From the NCBI GenBank assembly GCA_021299615.1, contig JAJTHC010000252.1:1-5798 (forward strand): a stretch of 5,798 nt of DNA, written 5' to 3'. The notes beneath the pieces were generated by a model. It ran no database searches, was not told the DNA's origin, and saw only the letters and a program-made list of their open reading frames with translations. The position numbers and the translations under genes were made by a program. This stretch comes from Vampirovibrionales bacterium. GTDB lineage: Bacteria > Cyanobacteriota > Vampirovibrionia > Vampirovibrionales > JAJTHC01. The number at the start of each line of letters is the position of its first letter. Position 1 is the stretch's first letter. This document shows, one piece after another, positions 4,659 to 5,798 of this stretch.

Positions 4659-4672
4659 AACGCTAAAGCGTT
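4659..4672. promoter_or_regulatory. 14-base inverted repeat in the ebfC leader
   Basis: AACGCT (4659-4664), AA, AGCGTT (4667-4672) is a perfect palindrome with a two-base centre, 10 bases upstream of the ebfC ribosome binding site. Its position in the divergent intergenic region (4650-4766) suits an operator controlling ebfC. The rest of that region is AT-rich with several weak -10-like boxes, such as TGTTATCAT on the minus strand at 4698-4706, but I cannot choose a promoter for either gene with confidence. Confidence 0.35.
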
Positions 4673-4754
4673 GTGATTCATAACAAACTTACGTTTAATG
4701 ATAACAGAAACTAGATTTTATGCTAGACTTAATTTTAATTGGTTTTATTAGATT

Positions 4755-4759
4755 GAGGA
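4755..4759 (+). promoter_or_regulatory. Ribosome binding site of the right-edge membrane protein gene
   Basis: GAGGA lies seven bases before the GTG at 4767. The ATG at 4760, in a different frame, has no such motif at a workable distance. This supports the 4767 frame as the translated one. Confidence 0.75.
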
Positions 4760-4766
4760 ATGCTTT

Positions 4767-5798
4767 GTGACGTCTTTTTGGGAAACCACTTGGAATACCC
4801 CCTTTCGACTGGGCTGGATGCTCAAATCTGCCCTCGTGCAAACTGGGCGTCATGCCGATGTGATCTACCCCCTCTTTTTGATTTTGCTTTTAAGTGGCGT
4901 GCTAAGTCCGAGTCCCGCCCAACTTGCGACAGGCGAAGGCGTGATTCTACTATGGCAAGGCTTATGTATGCTGACTACGCTGACGCTGATGACAGGCTGG
5001 ATGCAAGTCCTACACGCTCGCACATGGCTGTTTATGTTGGAAGAGGCTCAAGAACATCCGAAAGACGTTTTATTAAGTACACCACGAGTGCCTTTTGCTG
5101 ATTTTGTTGAGTCACCTAAGGAAGGTGATGAGACGAAAAGCCCTACAGACGCTCCTTTCTGGCTGAACCCTCTGCAACGCAGTGAAGCCGATCAAACGGC
5201 AATGCAAGAAGCCTCTAAACTGGAGCATCCTGCTTTTTCACGACCCACCATTACACCCTTATTTCAAGGCATCGGGCGTTTCTGGGGACGCAGTTTCGCC
5301 ATTAACGCCATTCAAGGCATCGCCTTTGCGGTGGCGGTAATTTTGCCTTTTATCTTGATTTATAAAACCTATGGCGTGCCTGATTTATTTGCCCATGCCA
5401 CACCTGAATCGCTAGAAAAGCTATCCAGCTTGAGTTCGGTTCAAATGCAAGCGATGCTTTTAAAATTGCCCCCTGCTCAACTCACGTTGATTAGCCAATG
5501 GATGATTGGCGTGTTTCTGTCCATGATGGGAGCCTTATTGGTCTTTCTCGCCACTGCCTTATGGTGGGTGACGATGCTGGTTTCTGATGCGTCGATTGGT
5601 CGTGCCTTGATTTTGCAATGGCGATTTTTCAAGCACGATTATTTGAGAGCCGTCTTCATTGCGGCGGCTCAAGTCGGCATTTTGGGCTTTTTTGTGATGT
5701 ATCCCCTCGTCCATGTGGGTAATATTTGGGTGAATATGGTCTTAAATGTGGGCTTGTTTTTCGGCTTTTTATTTTCGACGCATTTGGCGTTTATTTAT
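4767..5798 (+). CDS. Multi-spanning membrane protein, unidentified (partial, runs off the right edge)
   Basis: From GTG 4767 the frame stays open for 344 codons to the last base of the window, so the C-terminus is missing. The product begins MTSFWETTWNTPFRLGWMLK. Hydrophobic segments are at about 33-48 (IYPLFLILLLSGVLSP), 58-82, 180-199 (AFAVAVILPFILIY), 244-272, 295-316 and 322-344. Residues 85-175 form a polar, probably cytoplasmic loop with several acidic stretches. Residues 203-240 form a second polar loop. The segment RFFKHDYLRAVFIAAAQVG (286-304) precedes the fifth helix. I see no catalytic motif, ATP-binding site or signal peptide, and I cannot name a family. A transporter permease or a structural membrane protein are both possible. 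The gene has a good ribosome binding site and is divergent from ebfC. Confidence 0.85.
   Translation, partial: MTSFWETTWNTPFRLGWMLKSALVQTGRHADVIYPLFLILLLSGVLSPSPAQLATGEGVILLWQGLCMLTTLTLMTGWMQVLHARTWLFMLEEAQEHPKDVLLSTPRVPFADFVESPKEGDETKSPTDAPFWLNPLQRSEADQTAMQEASKLEHPAFSRPTITPLFQGIGRFWGRSFAINAIQGIAFAVAVILPFILIYKTYGVPDLFAHATPESLEKLSSLSSVQMQAMLLKLPPAQLTLISQWMIGVFLSMMGALLVFLATALWWVTMLVSDASIGRALILQWRFFKHDYLRAVFIAAAQVGILGFFVMYPLVHVGNIWVNMVLNVGLFFGFLFSTHLAFIY

Noticed and set aside
4760..5101. Plus-strand gene starting at ATG 4760
   Set aside because: It overlaps the 344-codon membrane protein frame, which has the ribosome binding site and hydrophobic segments. The 4760 frame gives a basic, Arg-rich, low-plausibility peptide.
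1..5798. A defence, toxin-antitoxin or other multi-gene novel system
   Set aside because: The recognised genes are unlinked housekeeping functions, and the orphans show no nuclease, toxin or antitoxin motif and no shared operon.

Overview
The window looks like ordinary chromosomal DNA from a moderately AT-rich bacterium, with housekeeping genes separated by unusually busy intergenic DNA. The best lineage hint is the SecG protein: its LLHSPKSDG loop resembles the LLHSPKGDG loop of cyanobacterial SecG, which would fit a non-photosynthetic relative of Cyanobacteria (the Vampirovibrionia/Melainabacteria group). That is an inference from one motif, and nothing else here fixes the taxon.

Layout, left to right. 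Positions 2-187 may be the 3' end of an upstream gene. Positions 148-390 hold intergenic repeat material. A likely mreB promoter (425-452) precedes mreB, which I start at GTG 518 and which ends at 1606. It is followed after 12 bases by a SPOUT tRNA methyltransferase of the TrmL type (1619-2176), probably in the same operon. Right after the trmL stop comes an eight-unit, 22-base tandem repeat (2177-2346), then a long imperfect palindrome (2370-2437). A compact single-gene unit follows: promoter, 5' UTR hairpin, a 70-codon orphan gene (2694-2906) and a strong intrinsic terminator (2926-2963). An orphan gene of 247 codons (3050-3793) comes next.

The orphan gene converges on secG and overlaps it by 23 bases. 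secG (3771-3998) and ebfC/ybaB (4322-4636) are on the minus strand. Between them lies a second copy of the intergenic repeat material, ending in a near-perfect hairpin just beyond the ebfC stop. Divergent from ebfC is a multi-spanning membrane protein gene (GTG 4767) that is still open at the right edge, 344 codons in.

The recognised genes cover cell shape (MreB), wobble-base methylation of tRNA (TrmL), protein export (SecG) and a nucleoid-associated protein (EbfC). They do not form a pathway. I see no defence system, CRISPR array, transposase, phage gene or tRNA gene. The parts most likely to be new are the repeat families, the two orphan genes and the unidentified membrane protein.
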